Notes: generated from the sequence alone by a model not told the origin. DNA of 64,000 nucleotides from CAWEFA01 sp963851385 (GCA_963851385.1 CAWKPE010000003.1:7494-71493); one strand, 5' to 3'. Positions 18,438 to 28,254 are shown, counted from the stretch's first letter. Program-made: numbers and translations.

Positions 18438-19268
18438 ATGTTTGAATACTTCAAAAAATCCTGGGCGAGAAAAAAAGCAAGAAGAATAACACGAGAATAT
18501 CCTGCAGAAGTTGTATCATTTGAATTACCGGTTGAAGGTAAAGTCGAATTTGCAAATTGGAAAAATCCGTTGGTTTGGGAGAGAATTATCAACCAGGAAA
18601 TGATGGACTTTTATGGGAAGTTTATTAAAAAAGATAGCTTTGTTATTGACATTGGAGCAAATATTGGAGATACCACAGTTCCAATGGCTTTGGTGGCGGG
18701 AAATACCGGATTGACATTAGCTTTTGAACCAAATCCACTTATTTTTAAAATTCTACAAGTTAACTCTAAACTCAATAAAGAAAAGACAAATATTATTCCT
18801 TTACCATTTGCCATAGCCGATTCAGAAGAAGAATTCTTTTATATATCATCTGAAGCTTCGTTCAGTAATGGAGGTATTTCAAAAGAAATTTCAAAAAAAC
18901 ATGGAAAATTTGTTTATAAAGAAAAAGTCAAAGCCATAATGCTGGAGGATTATCTTAAAAAGAATTACAGCGAATGGCTTTCAAAACTTTCGTTTATAAA
19001 AATCGATACTGAAGGTTATGATAAAGAGATAATAAAAACAATCTCAAATCTTATAAAAACATTTAAACCGGTTATCGTAGCCGAGTGCTTTGGTCCAAAT
19101 TCAAATGAGGAAAAAATTGAACTCTATGAAATACTTGATAAAATGGGATATGAAATATACTATTTTTATGATTTCGATAAAAGAGCTGAAGTAGCAAAAA
19201 TAAATAGCAGTCAGGAAATGATAAAAAGAAAATCTACTTTTAATTTATATGCTATTCCAAAATTATAA
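18438..19268 (+). CDS. FkbM family methyltransferase
   Basis: This 276-residue protein has the SAM site FVIDIGANIGDTT at residues 68-80, then LAFEPNPLIFKIL and FIKIDTEGYDKEIIKTI, which are the FkbM family marks. These enzymes O-methylate sugars or natural products. The N-terminus is short and has no signal peptide, so it works in the cytoplasm. No glycan biosynthesis genes are adjacent, so the acceptor is unknown. Its stop overlaps the left direct repeat of the MITE-like element that follows. Confidence 0.87.
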   Translation: MFEYFKKSWARKKARRITREYPAEVVSFELPVEGKVEFANWKNPLVWERIINQEMMDFYGKFIKKDSFVIDIGANIGDTTVPMALVAGNTGLTLAFEPNPLIFKILQVNSKLNKEKTNIIPLPFAIADSEEEFFYISSEASFSNGGISKEISKKHGKFVYKEKVKAIMLEDYLKKNYSEWLSKLSFIKIDTEGYDKEIIKTISNLIKTFKPVIVAECFGPNSNEEKIELYEILDKMGYEIYYFYDFDKRAEVAKINSSQEMIKRKSTFNLYAIPKL

Positions 19269-19434
19269 TATTATGTATATCCGTATTAATGACTATTGAA
19301 GAAGTGCAAAATGTCATTCCGAGCGGAGTCGAGGAATGAACTAGTAAGAAACATGCTTCGACTTCGCTCAGCATGACAAAATACGCAAATAGAAAGTTCG
19401 TAGTTATTTATGCGGACACTCATTTTATAATATT
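19263..19434. mobile_element. MITE-like palindromic element flanked by 10-bp direct repeats
   Basis: TTATAATATT stands at 19263-19272 and again at 19425-19434. Between them lie imperfect terminal inverted repeats (19273-19295 and 19401-19424; core TATCCGTATTAATGACTA against TAGTTATTTATGCGGACA). Inside is an inner palindrome of the TGTCATTCCGAGC/GCTCAGCATGACA type (19312-19338, 19352-19378). There is no reading frame. It sits between two convergent stops. The direct repeats look like a target duplication but are made only of A and T. Confidence 0.6.
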
Positions 19435-21680
19435 TACTGAACAACTGAAAAATCTGCTTTTAATCCGGAATTGCTGCTTCCTCCCACCCAAAGATTAAAA
19501 TCGCCTGGTTCGGTAACCTTGTTCATATCTGCATTCCAAAATGATAAATCATTTGTATTTAAACTAAATCTGACAGATTTTTCTTCTCCCGGTTTTAAAG
19601 ATATCCGCTGAAAACCTTTTAATTCTTTTACAGGACGGGTCAGAGAACCTACTAAATCTCTTGTATATAATTGGACTATTTCATCACCTTCAAAATTGCC
19701 TGTGTTTGAAATATTGCAAGTAACAATTAGTTCGCCTCCTATTTTCAATTTTTGAGTCGAAAGTTTAAGCTCATTATATTTAAAGGAAGTATAAGATATT
19801 CCGAAGCCAAATGGAAACAGAGGACTTGCCCCGGCATCAAGGTAATAACAGGAATTCCCGATTGAAAATTGCCTAGCTCCTACAGGAATATCATCAATCT
19901 GATCAAGCGGCTCGTGCGGTGGACGACCCGTATTTTTATGTGAATAGTAAATAGGAATTTGTCCCACCATTTTAGGAAAAGTAACCGGCAGTTTACCGGA
20001 AGGAACTGCTTTTCCAAAAAGTATATCAGCAATTGCCGGGCCACCCATTGTTCCGGGGTGCCATGCATAAAGAACTGCATCTGATAATGAACATTCTTTT
20101 TCAATTGTTAACGGTCGGCCAGCTAAAATTATTAAAACAATTGGTTTACCTGCTTTTTTAATTTCCTGAATGAGCAAGCTTTGAGCTCCCGGCAAACTGA
20201 TATCTGCCCGGCATCGTGCTTCTCCGGACAATATAGATTCTTCACCTAAAAATAACAGCACCAGATCAGCTTTTGATGCTATACTTAATGCTTTTCCAAT
20301 ATTTGAAGTATTTTTATCACGACTGTACTCTAATCCTTTTTCATAAAGAATTTTTACTTTATCGGAGAATTCCTGCTTAATTGCCATTAAAGGTGTTTGA
20401 GTATGGTTCGCTTCACCATCGAGTACCCATGTTCCAAGTTGGTCATAAGGAGCATCGGCCAAAGGCCCTATCACAGCAATCGTCTTTACGTTGTCTCTAA
20501 TAGGTAAAGTTTTATTTTCATTTTTTAATAAAACAATACTTTGAATTGCCAGTTCTTTTGCTTGTTTTAAATGTTCTGCAGAATATAATGTACTTTTGGA
20601 ATTTTGTGCAACATATGGCTTTTCAAATAATCCCAGCTTAAATTTCATTCGTAAAATATTACGTACAGATTCGTCGATAGTTTTTTCTGACACCTTACCT
20701 TCTTTAATAAGATTTTTTAAGTGCTGAGAATATAATGAGCTGACCATTTCAATATCTACACCGGCATTAACTGCATTCATTGCAGCATCTTTTCCATCAT
20801 TACAGATGCCATGAGAAATTAATTCCCCTACAGATCCCCAATCGCTTACAACAACGCCAGTAAATTTCCATTCATGTCGTAGAATTTTTTGAAGAAGGAG
20901 ATTATTGCATGAAGAAGGAATCCCATTGACTTCATTAAAAGATGTCATGAGTGTGGCGGAACCAGCATTAATGGCAGCCTTAAATGATGGCAAATAAATA
21001 TCCCGCAAGGCTTGTTCAGAAATTTGGACAGAATTATAATCGCGTCCGCCTTCGACTGCACCATAAGCAGCAAAGTGTTTTATACAAGCAGCAATACTAG
21101 TGGAGTCAGATAATTTTTTACCCTGAAATCCCTTTACCATTGCAGCACCCAAAATGCTTGTAAGATAAGTATCTTCTCCTAATGACTCCGCAATTCTTCC
21201 CCAGCGAGGATCTCGCGAAATATCTATCATTGGTGCAAATGTCCAGCGAATGCCAACCTCACTGGCTTCAATGGCTGCAATCCTCGCTCCGGTTTCTATA
21301 AGCATTGGGTTCCATGAAGCAGCCTGTCCTAAAGGAATAGGAAGTATTGTTTTAAACCCATGGATAACATCACGTGCAAAAACCAAAGGTATCTTAAGTC
21401 TGCTTTCTTCTATAGCAATTTTTTGCATCTCGTTGATTTTAGCAGGATCTATTTCATTTAAAAATGACCCTACTTTTCCACTTTTAATTAAATCGCTGAA
21501 TTCACTTACATTACCTGATGAATTCAACTGATTCATTTGGCCAATCTTCTCATCAAGAGTCATAAGCGTCAGCAATGAATCTACCCGCGCTTCTATTTTT
21601 GCATCAGTATTTAAATAATTTTTATTGCAAGAAAAAAGGACAACTATTACCCAAGTACATAATATAAATAGCTTCTTCAT
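19434..21680 (-). CDS. bglX: Glycoside hydrolase family 3 beta-glucosidase, lipoprotein
   Basis: This 748-residue enzyme resembles BglX. It has the GH3 N-terminal barrel (DEKIGQMNQL, RDPRWGRIAESLGEDTYL, CIKHFAAYGAVEGGRDYN) and nucleophile Asp280 in VVVSDWGSVGEL. The GH3 C-terminal domain (LFLGEESILSGEARCRADIS) and a fibronectin III-like end complete it. The signal peptide has a lipobox, LFSC with Cys18, so it is anchored in the periplasm or on the surface. It should remove glucose from the ends of beta-glucan oligosaccharides. It is the last gene of the SusC/D-GH16 locus on the same strand, but the 315-bp gap with an inverted-repeat element may separate its transcript. Confidence 0.93.
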   Translation of the reverse strand: MKKLFILCTWVIVVLFSCNKNYLNTDAKIEARVDSLLTLMTLDEKIGQMNQLNSSGNVSEFSDLIKSGKVGSFLNEIDPAKINEMQKIAIEESRLKIPLVFARDVIHGFKTILPIPLGQAASWNPMLIETGARIAAIEASEVGIRWTFAPMIDISRDPRWGRIAESLGEDTYLTSILGAAMVKGFQGKKLSDSTSIAACIKHFAAYGAVEGGRDYNSVQISEQALRDIYLPSFKAAINAGSATLMTSFNEVNGIPSSCNNLLLQKILRHEWKFTGVVVSDWGSVGELISHGICNDGKDAAMNAVNAGVDIEMVSSLYSQHLKNLIKEGKVSEKTIDESVRNILRMKFKLGLFEKPYVAQNSKSTLYSAEHLKQAKELAIQSIVLLKNENKTLPIRDNVKTIAVIGPLADAPYDQLGTWVLDGEANHTQTPLMAIKQEFSDKVKILYEKGLEYSRDKNTSNIGKALSIASKADLVLLFLGEESILSGEARCRADISLPGAQSLLIQEIKKAGKPIVLIILAGRPLTIEKECSLSDAVLYAWHPGTMGGPAIADILFGKAVPSGKLPVTFPKMVGQIPIYYSHKNTGRPPHEPLDQIDDIPVGARQFSIGNSCYYLDAGASPLFPFGFGISYTSFKYNELKLSTQKLKIGGELIVTCNISNTGNFEGDEIVQLYTRDLVGSLTRPVKELKGFQRISLKPGEEKSVRFSLNTNDLSFWNADMNKVTEPGDFNLWVGGSSNSGLKADFSVVQ

Positions 21681-21823
21681 AATTCAAATTAAATTAAATA
21701 ACAACTCTATAAAATCAATGATTGGTAAACTGCACCATTCATATTATCCTGCCGGAATATTCGCAATTAACATGGTTAAATTTACTTAAACCTGATTAAA
21801 TAAAAGCAATAAAATATATATAC

Positions 21824-21990
21824 GAAAGGAAGAAGTTGTCTCATAATTTCCTTGTGATATTTATGGAATACCTCTGTGAACTTTGAGGTAAAAGCAATTG
21901 TCTGAACTACAATGGCTCTCATATACACTCAAAAGGACACAAAGAAAAATACGAGACATATTATATTTATAAGACAACCTCTTCCTTTTC
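21824..21990. repeat. Inverted-repeat element between GH3 and susD
   Basis: GAAAGGAAGAAGTTGTCT (21824-21841) faces AGACAACCTCTTCCTTTTC (21972-21990), near-perfect arms of a 167-bp element. The inside holds CTTTGTG and CAAAG words like those at 11370-11467. It has no reading frame. It sits 5 bp from the susD stop and may act as a terminator or be a mobile MITE-like repeat. Confidence 0.6.
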
Positions 21991-21995
21991 AAATT

Positions 21996-23549
21996 TTAGT
22001 AACCCGGATTTTGTTGAAATGAAGTAGTGTCAGCACCATAAGCATCCATCTCCTGCTGTGGAATTGGAAAAAGCCCATTGGTCTTGGTTCCAGGAGCACC
22101 ATCTGCATAACTGCTTGAACTGGGTTCATAAGTTTCTGCAGTAAGCACTGTTGCAGCATCACCCCAGCGCACCAGATCAAAATACCTGTCACCTTCAAGG
22201 CAAAGTTCCAACCGACGTTCTTTTTTAATTTGCTCAAATAAATCAGCACCACTTCCTGAAGCAGAAGCCAACTTCGCACGAGTTCTGACTTTATTAAAAT
22301 TTTCAAGTGCTTTTGCATCATTTCCACTTTGGTTATAGGCTTCAGCTAACATTAAGAATACATCAGAAAGCCGAAAGACAATTGTATTTTGTCCAACCTG
22401 ATTTGTAGTTGCAAAATATCCTTTTCTCCGGACATGTTTTAAATCCCACCAACCCGTTTCTTCATTTTGAAATGTCACTGTTGATGAATCATTTGTGTAG
22501 TACCACCTTACTGAATCTGAAGATATAATGGAATTATTTTTGCGAACAATATCGCCCAATGCATCAAATGCGGTAGCTAATTTACTTGTCGGTTGGTTCA
22601 TTCCCCAGCCCCATTGAAATGTTGCAGGATCAGGTATGCTTACTTCACCAGTTCGAGGGCCGCAAAGCGTAAACGTACTATTGCTGTTTGCAAGATTATC
22701 CCAACCGGCACCCTGATTTACTTCAGAAAAATTGATTTCGAAAATCGATTCCTTACCATGTTTATTAGCCGGACTAAAAATATCGCTATAATTGTCTTCC
22801 AAGGAATACTGATTGTTTTGTGCCACCTGTTCAAGAATGGAGATAGCATCTGAATATTTTTTCTCGTACAGATATACTTTGCCCAGTAATGTTTGGGCAG
22901 CTGCCAATGTTGCCTGACCATCAGACGGATCTTGTCCTCCTAAACGTACCGGTATCAAATTATCATTTAATGCTTTCTTTAAATAACCTTCAATAGCTGT
23001 CCAAGTATCTGCCTGTGATGCCCTAGGAAATTTATCAGTAGCAATCGGTATCTTATCAATAATGGGCAATCCTCCATACATACGCGTAAGCTGAAAGTAA
23101 GCAAATGCTTTAAGGAAGTAAGCCTGGTCAATTGCACTTTTCGCAAAGTTGTCTGATATTTGTATATTACAAATTAAATAATTAGCCCTTGCAATCAATT
23201 GAAACCATTGTTCATAAATCAATAGGTTATTTTGTCCCTTTGATGTATAGGCAGTTAATTGAAACCGGTCTACCAATTGAAAATCTAACTGGTCAGATTC
23301 ATCAGCGCCACCGGCTGTGGCATCATCTGAAGCAATACTGCCCCACATAAATGTTTCACCTGTCCATACATTCCATTGCAATGGATCATATACTGCAAAT
23401 AATGCCTGTTGAACCTGTTCATCAGTTTTATAAAAAGTAGCGGGTGAAATAGCACCATCGGGTTTTAAATCTAATAAGTCGTTTTTTGTACAGGCGTTAA
23501 AACCCATTAATAACAGTACGCCTAAAATATATTTCATTTTATTTTTCAT
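21996..23549 (-). CDS. SusD/RagB-family glycan-binding lipoprotein
   Basis: This 517-residue protein has a lipoprotein signal (GFNAC, Cys20) and the SusD-like N-terminal domain (PATFYKTDEQVQQALFAVY, LKAFAYFQLTRMYGG with TPR-like helices). The C-terminal RagB/SusD domain has RRKGYF, FRLSDVFLMLAEAYNQSG and RRLELCLEGDRYFDLVRWG. It forms the lid on the SusC pore and catches oligosaccharides at the cell surface. The gene follows susC by 30 bp, so they are co-transcribed. The ligand is inferred as a beta-glucan from the flanking GH16 and GH3. Confidence 0.95.
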   Translation of the reverse strand: MKNKMKYILGVLLLMGFNACTKNDLLDLKPDGAISPATFYKTDEQVQQALFAVYDPLQWNVWTGETFMWGSIASDDATAGGADESDQLDFQLVDRFQLTAYTSKGQNNLLIYEQWFQLIARANYLICNIQISDNFAKSAIDQAYFLKAFAYFQLTRMYGGLPIIDKIPIATDKFPRASQADTWTAIEGYLKKALNDNLIPVRLGGQDPSDGQATLAAAQTLLGKVYLYEKKYSDAISILEQVAQNNQYSLEDNYSDIFSPANKHGKESIFEINFSEVNQGAGWDNLANSNSTFTLCGPRTGEVSIPDPATFQWGWGMNQPTSKLATAFDALGDIVRKNNSIISSDSVRWYYTNDSSTVTFQNEETGWWDLKHVRRKGYFATTNQVGQNTIVFRLSDVFLMLAEAYNQSGNDAKALENFNKVRTRAKLASASGSGADLFEQIKKERRLELCLEGDRYFDLVRWGDAATVLTAETYEPSSSSYADGAPGTKTNGLFPIPQQEMDAYGADTTSFQQNPGY

Positions 23550-23579
23550 AATTAATCATTTTAAAAGTGGTAAATAAAA

Positions 23580-26500
23580 TTAAAAAGTTACTGTTACACC
23601 AATAGTATTGACTCTTGTTGGCGGGTAAAGTCCTTTATCAATGCCGTAAGAATAATTGTTATTAACATCATAATAACCGACTTCTGGGTCCGTTCCTGGA
23701 TATTTTGTTGTGGTCCATAAATTGGTTCCTGTATAGAATATTCTGAGCCTGCTGATTGCTATTTTTTTGGACCATTTATCAGGGAATGTATAAGCTAAAG
23801 TCAGGTTTTTAAAACGTAAATAATCACCATTAAAGACATTTAGAGAACTTACAGCAAAGTTTTTGTTTACGTCACTATTAGTGGCACGCGGATATGTATT
23901 GGATGTTCCTGGTCCGGTCCACCTTTTGTCATACCAAATGGAAGGTTTATTATACTCAGTACGATCTTGTCTATATCCTGCCCAGTAAATTTGATTTCCT
24001 GCGACACCCTGGAAAAACAAACTTATTTCCAATCCTTTATATTCCCCGTTGAGAGTGAATCCATAATACCAGTCGGGTTCAGGTTTACCAAGATATGTAG
24101 CATCATTATCATTAATAACTCCATCACCATTTATATCTGCCCATTTCACATCACCGGGTTTAGCAACTGGTTGCAATTTCTGGCCTTTAATATTAACATA
24201 GTTGTTAATTTCATCCTGGGTTTGAAAAATTCCAATAGCTTTTCTCCCTACAAAATACCATACAGGTTGACCCACTTCATATCTGTTAATATATCCAAGC
24301 TGTCCAACATTGGCACCATTTTTTCCTGCAGAAACATAGGACAGTACTTCGTTTTTGTTATGAGAAGCATTGACCAAAATATTATATTTGAAAGCTCCAA
24401 TACTGTTTCTGTAATTTATATCAAATTCCCAACCTTTATTTTCAACTTTCCCGCTATTAATCCATCCAAAGTTATTAAAGCCCAAATCGTAAGGCTGAGT
24501 TGAATTCTGTGCCAATTGATCAATCGATGTTTTATTGTACCAATCAATAGACATTGTTAAAGAATTTTTTAAAATTCCTAAATCAACTCCTATATCGGTT
24601 TGCCGGCTCGTTTCCCATTTTAATCCTGCTGTAGTAATCCCGGGATACAATCCCTGTAATTGCGCATTTCCGGAATTATCGGTATAATAAACTGGATTCA
24701 TTACTGCCAGCGATGGAAATGAAGGCAAATTTTGCTTGCTACCATTATTCCCCCAGCTTGCCCTCAATTTCAAATTATTAACTAATAATGATTGGTTTAT
24801 TGTATTAAAAAATTCTTCTTTACTAATCGTCCATCCTGCTGAAACCGAAGGAAAGTACCCCCACGGATGTTCCGAACCGAATTTTGATGAACCATCTATT
24901 CGCATACTTCCCTGCAACAAATATTTTTCTTTATAATTATAAATAAAACGGCCAAAGTAAGATGCTTCTTTTTCGCCTTCCGGTGCAGTTGATTCATCAC
25001 TGATTTTATTATTCTTCATTTGAGGGATTGTTGCAGCAGGGTACGCATAAGAAGCATCGCCGTATGGTACTCCGTAACCTACAAAATTTAACCAATAATG
25101 AGCATAATAGTCATAACTCTGACCTATCATCAAATCAACATTATGTTCGCCAAATTGCTTTGTGAAAGTTGCGAAATTTTCTGCACCGTACCTGTACCAA
25201 CGATCCCACGATTCATTAATATTTGTTAAAGTATCAGCTATTATAGGAGAAGTTCCATAAACCTCGTACCCGCTGAAAATATCATGTAACTGATAGGCAT
25301 AATCTACAAAAATTCTTGAAGTTAATTTTGCCCATTTTACAGGTTTGAAATCAACATGTAAATCAGCTACAATTTTATCCTGCGTTTGTACATCGTTTGA
25401 ATAATCAATTTGTGCTAATGGATTCCAGGCTTCACCAGTAGTTATATCAGATTTAGTATAATATTTCCCGTTTTTGTTATTCCAGTATGGAATCAAACTT
25501 TTATCAGGAATCTCTGAAGTATCTTTATAAAAAACCGGCAGATCGGGTTGGTAAACTATTGCATTGTTAATGATTCCTCCATATTCATTTTCTGCATTCA
25601 GATTGTTTTGCTTCACCCGTGTATAAGATATATCAGATCCCATATCGAACCACGACTTTACTTCATTTTGAAGATTAGCTCTTAATGCATAACGTGTAAA
25701 GTTATTTTTTGGTCCACCCACAATACCATCCTGAGTTAAATATGCACCACTAACAAAGTAAGTGGTTTTATCCGTACCGCCAGAAAAGCTTATTTTGTGT
25801 TCGTTTATCGGAGCAGTTTGGAAGACTTGCTTTACCCAATTGGTATTGGTAACGGAATCGAGAGCACTAAATTCTGCAATTTTTGCATTATTTTTCTCCC
25901 AGGTTGCAGCTTCAATAAAATATTTCCTATATTGAGTACCGGTCATTGATGACGGAAGATTTGTAGCGATTTGCATACCATGAGAATAAGAGTATTCAAT
26001 TTGAGACGAACCTTTTTCTCCTTTTTTAGTGGTAATAAGAACAACACCATTTCCACCTTCTGCACCATAAATAGCTGCTGATGATGCATCTTTTAAAATC
26101 TCGACAGACTGGATGTCTGAAGGATTCAAATAGCTCATACTACTGGTTTTTACTCCATCAACAATATAAATTGGAGAATTATTTCCATCTGAACTGTTAC
26201 CCCTAATTTTAATTGCTAGTTCAGCGCCGGGAACACCAGAGTTTTGTGTAATCATTACGCCTGCTGCTTTTCCCTGTATGGCTTGCTCAAAGTTTGTTGC
26301 GACAGAGTTTTTCATATCCTTTGCATCAACTTTGGTAATAGCTGCAGTAACCAGACTTTTCTTTTGCACACCATAACCTATTACTATAACTTCGTTAAGT
26401 GATTTGACTTCAGGAGTCATAGCAATATCAATTACATCGCTCGTTCCTACTTTTATTTCCTGGGTTTGATAACCAATAAATGAGAATACCAATACACCTC

Positions 26501-26699
26501 CATCAGAAGGGACTGTAATAGTATACCTGCCGTTAATATCAGACACAGCAGCTTTAGTAGTACCTTTTAATGAAACTGTTGCACCGATTAGTGGAGCACC
26601 TGTTTCATCGACCAGCTTTCCTGAAATGGTTCTTTCTTGAGAGTATGCCTGAAACAAAATAAACAGGAAAGCAATAATAAGTGTTAACTTTTTTGACAT
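23580..26699 (-). CDS. SusC/RagA-family TonB-dependent transporter
   Basis: This 1039-residue outer-membrane transporter begins with a signal peptide. A carboxypeptidase-regulatory-like domain follows (residues 24-105, ISGKLVDETGAPLIGATVSL), then a plug domain (about 115-230, DIQSVEILKDASSAAIYGAE, the SusC signature) and a 22-strand barrel ending at VTVTF. It imports oligosaccharides with energy from TonB-ExbBD. It pairs with the SusD gene downstream. The 217 bp upstream holds no clear TAnnTTTG box, so it may be read from the GH16 promoter or from one not seen. Confidence 0.95.
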   Translation of the reverse strand: MSKKLTLIIAFLFILFQAYSQERTISGKLVDETGAPLIGATVSLKGTTKAAVSDINGRYTITVPSDGGVLVFSFIGYQTQEIKVGTSDVIDIAMTPEVKSLNEVIVIGYGVQKKSLVTAAITKVDAKDMKNSVATNFEQAIQGKAAGVMITQNSGVPGAELAIKIRGNSSDGNNSPIYIVDGVKTSSMSYLNPSDIQSVEILKDASSAAIYGAEGGNGVVLITTKKGEKGSSQIEYSYSHGMQIATNLPSSMTGTQYRKYFIEAATWEKNNAKIAEFSALDSVTNTNWVKQVFQTAPINEHKISFSGGTDKTTYFVSGAYLTQDGIVGGPKNNFTRYALRANLQNEVKSWFDMGSDISYTRVKQNNLNAENEYGGIINNAIVYQPDLPVFYKDTSEIPDKSLIPYWNNKNGKYYTKSDITTGEAWNPLAQIDYSNDVQTQDKIVADLHVDFKPVKWAKLTSRIFVDYAYQLHDIFSGYEVYGTSPIIADTLTNINESWDRWYRYGAENFATFTKQFGEHNVDLMIGQSYDYYAHYWLNFVGYGVPYGDASYAYPAATIPQMKNNKISDESTAPEGEKEASYFGRFIYNYKEKYLLQGSMRIDGSSKFGSEHPWGYFPSVSAGWTISKEEFFNTINQSLLVNNLKLRASWGNNGSKQNLPSFPSLAVMNPVYYTDNSGNAQLQGLYPGITTAGLKWETSRQTDIGVDLGILKNSLTMSIDWYNKTSIDQLAQNSTQPYDLGFNNFGWINSGKVENKGWEFDINYRNSIGAFKYNILVNASHNKNEVLSYVSAGKNGANVGQLGYINRYEVGQPVWYFVGRKAIGIFQTQDEINNYVNIKGQKLQPVAKPGDVKWADINGDGVINDNDATYLGKPEPDWYYGFTLNGEYKGLEISLFFQGVAGNQIYWAGYRQDRTEYNKPSIWYDKRWTGPGTSNTYPRATNSDVNKNFAVSSLNVFNGDYLRFKNLTLAYTFPDKWSKKIAISRLRIFYTGTNLWTTTKYPGTDPEVGYYDVNNNYSYGIDKGLYPPTRVNTIGVTVTF

Positions 26700-26916
26700 A
26701 GATTTCTTTTTAGTTAGTGTTTATATTTTATAGTTAGTATTTAAAAACTTTATTCTCATGAAAATACATTAGCTGGCTTATTTTCCATTTATTTCAGTTA
26801 GTCACTCTCTAATCCGCCTACTTACTTATTTAATATTTAAAAAATGGAGCTGAGAAAAAAATTATTAAACTTATCAGAATTTATATAATGAAATTGCTTG
26901 AAAACTTCCGCAAACT

Positions 26917-27969
26917 CTATATTTTAACTACCTTAAAACTTCTTTTTTGATCTCTGGTTTGCAAAAACACAACATAAGTACCGGCAATTAACGAGGAAAA
27001 ATCAATTTCAGTAAATTGGGATTTGAATAAAATTGGAGAAACGATTAAGTTACCTTTTAAATCGTAAACCGATACTTTAGAATCCTTTATATTGTTATCC
27101 CTCAAATAAATTTTTAAATCTTTTTTAACCGGGTTTGGAGAAATAAAAATGTTCCCGCTATCCCAATTATTGATAATAATGTTTGCATTCAAGGATTGAT
27201 ATACCCGTATATAATCAATTTCAAAGGTTTGAGGAAAAATTGTATTATCTATACCTTGCACTCCACCCCAATTACCACCTATTGCCAGGTTAATAACGAT
27301 ATAAAAATCCTGATCAAACGGCCAATATTGCCAGCTTCGCCCTGAACGGAGGTAGGTAGCGTACATATTCGAGTCGACAAACCATTTAATTGTATCAGGA
27401 GACCACTCTAAAGAGTATACATGAAAATCATTTTCAATGCCTGAAGAAATATATGATTTTGAAATTGCATTGCTACCATAATTTTTATTTGTATGTACAG
27501 TTCCGTAGACAGTACTGGGAATATAACCAACATACTCCATGATATCTATCTCTCCGTTATCCGGCCAAAGGTTTGATCCATAAATTTGATTTTGAGGCAT
27601 CATCCAGAATGCAGCCCATGTCCCTTTACCTCGGGGTAATTTAGCCTTCATTTCAATTCGCCCATATTTCCAATCGCCTTTATTACTGGTCTGCATACGG
27701 GCAGATGTGTATTGAAACCCTTCATAGTTTTCATGCAGTGCAGTAATTATCAACTTTCCACTATCTATGCGTGCATTTTCTGTAAGATTTGTATAATATT
27801 CACTTTCGTTATTTCCCCAGCCATTTGTACCATTACCAATTTCAAAATTCCATTTCGCAGTATCAATAGTATCTTCATCAAATTCATCAGACCAAACCAA
27901 CTCGCTATACTGGCTAAAAATCTGGAAAGTACAAAGTAATGTGATAAGAAGTGTTGTAATTTTTTTCAT
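26917..27969 (-). CDS. Glycoside hydrolase family 16 beta-glucanase with T9SS tail
   Basis: This 350-residue enzyme has the GH16 signature GEIDIMEYVG, with nucleophile Glu140, Asp142 and acid/base Glu145. The jelly-roll marks are SEYYTNLTENARID, ARMQTSNKGDWKYGRIEMK and WSPDTIKWFVD. The ExDxME form is usual for beta-1,3(4)-glucanases and laminarinases. A signal peptide precedes residue 20. A T9SS type A sorting domain (about 275-350, ISPNPVKKDLKIYL to SFKVVKI) sends it to the surface or medium. It should cut the polymer before SusC/D uptake. A good Bacteroidota promoter lies about 200 bp upstream. Confidence 0.93.
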   Translation of the reverse strand: MKKITTLLITLLCTFQIFSQYSELVWSDEFDEDTIDTAKWNFEIGNGTNGWGNNESEYYTNLTENARIDSGKLIITALHENYEGFQYTSARMQTSNKGDWKYGRIEMKAKLPRGKGTWAAFWMMPQNQIYGSNLWPDNGEIDIMEYVGYIPSTVYGTVHTNKNYGSNAISKSYISSGIENDFHVYSLEWSPDTIKWFVDSNMYATYLRSGRSWQYWPFDQDFYIVINLAIGGNWGGVQGIDNTIFPQTFEIDYIRVYQSLNANIIINNWDSGNIFISPNPVKKDLKIYLRDNNIKDSKVSVYDLKGNLIVSPILFKSQFTEIDFSSLIAGTYVVFLQTRDQKRSFKVVKI

Positions 27970-28174
27970 TTTATAATTTTAAAAGAATGTATTCATTAAG
28001 ATGTGATAACATAGAGAATCACTGAGTTTTTGAAAATAAAAATTTTCCTCTTTTTAAATCCGACCCAGCTCAGTGATTTCTCTCTGTTGTAAAACACAGT
28101 AATTGCATTCACTTAGCTAACTAAACCAAACCAATTAACTCACTTAAAACTTTAAGTCTTGCAGATTGATGATT

Positions 28175-28205
28175 CAAAAGTAAATTAGAAAAAAAGGTAT
28201 GTCAA
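28175..28205 (-). promoter_or_regulatory. Bacteroidota promoter upstream of GH16
   Basis: On the minus strand, a -33 TTG (28205-28203) is followed by 20 bp and the -7 box TACTTTTG (28182-28175). This fits TTG-N19-21-TAnnTTTG well. Transcription would start near 28168, giving a leader of about 200 nt before the GH16 ATG. Confidence 0.65.
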
Positions 28206-28210
28206 TTATT

Positions 28211-28254
28211 GAGGTACGCTAAACATTTTGTGAGGCTACGCTAAAATTACGCTT
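28211..28254 (-). promoter_or_regulatory. Direct-repeat operator candidate upstream of the GH16 promoter
   Basis: On the minus strand, TTTAGCGTAGCCTC and TTTAGCGTACCTC stand 22 bp apart, start to start. A third half-copy, AAGCGTA, lies just upstream. The proximal repeat ends 5 bp before the -33 TTG. Two-turn spacing next to -33 is the usual place for a dimeric activator. The Y_Y_Y/LuxR-type regulator encoded next door is the obvious candidate. Confidence 0.5.

Noticed and set aside
22593..22853. Antisense frames inside susC, susD, typA, purL and other long genes
   Set aside because: They mirror the codon structure of the real genes, lack starts with upstream signals, and show no protein family likeness.
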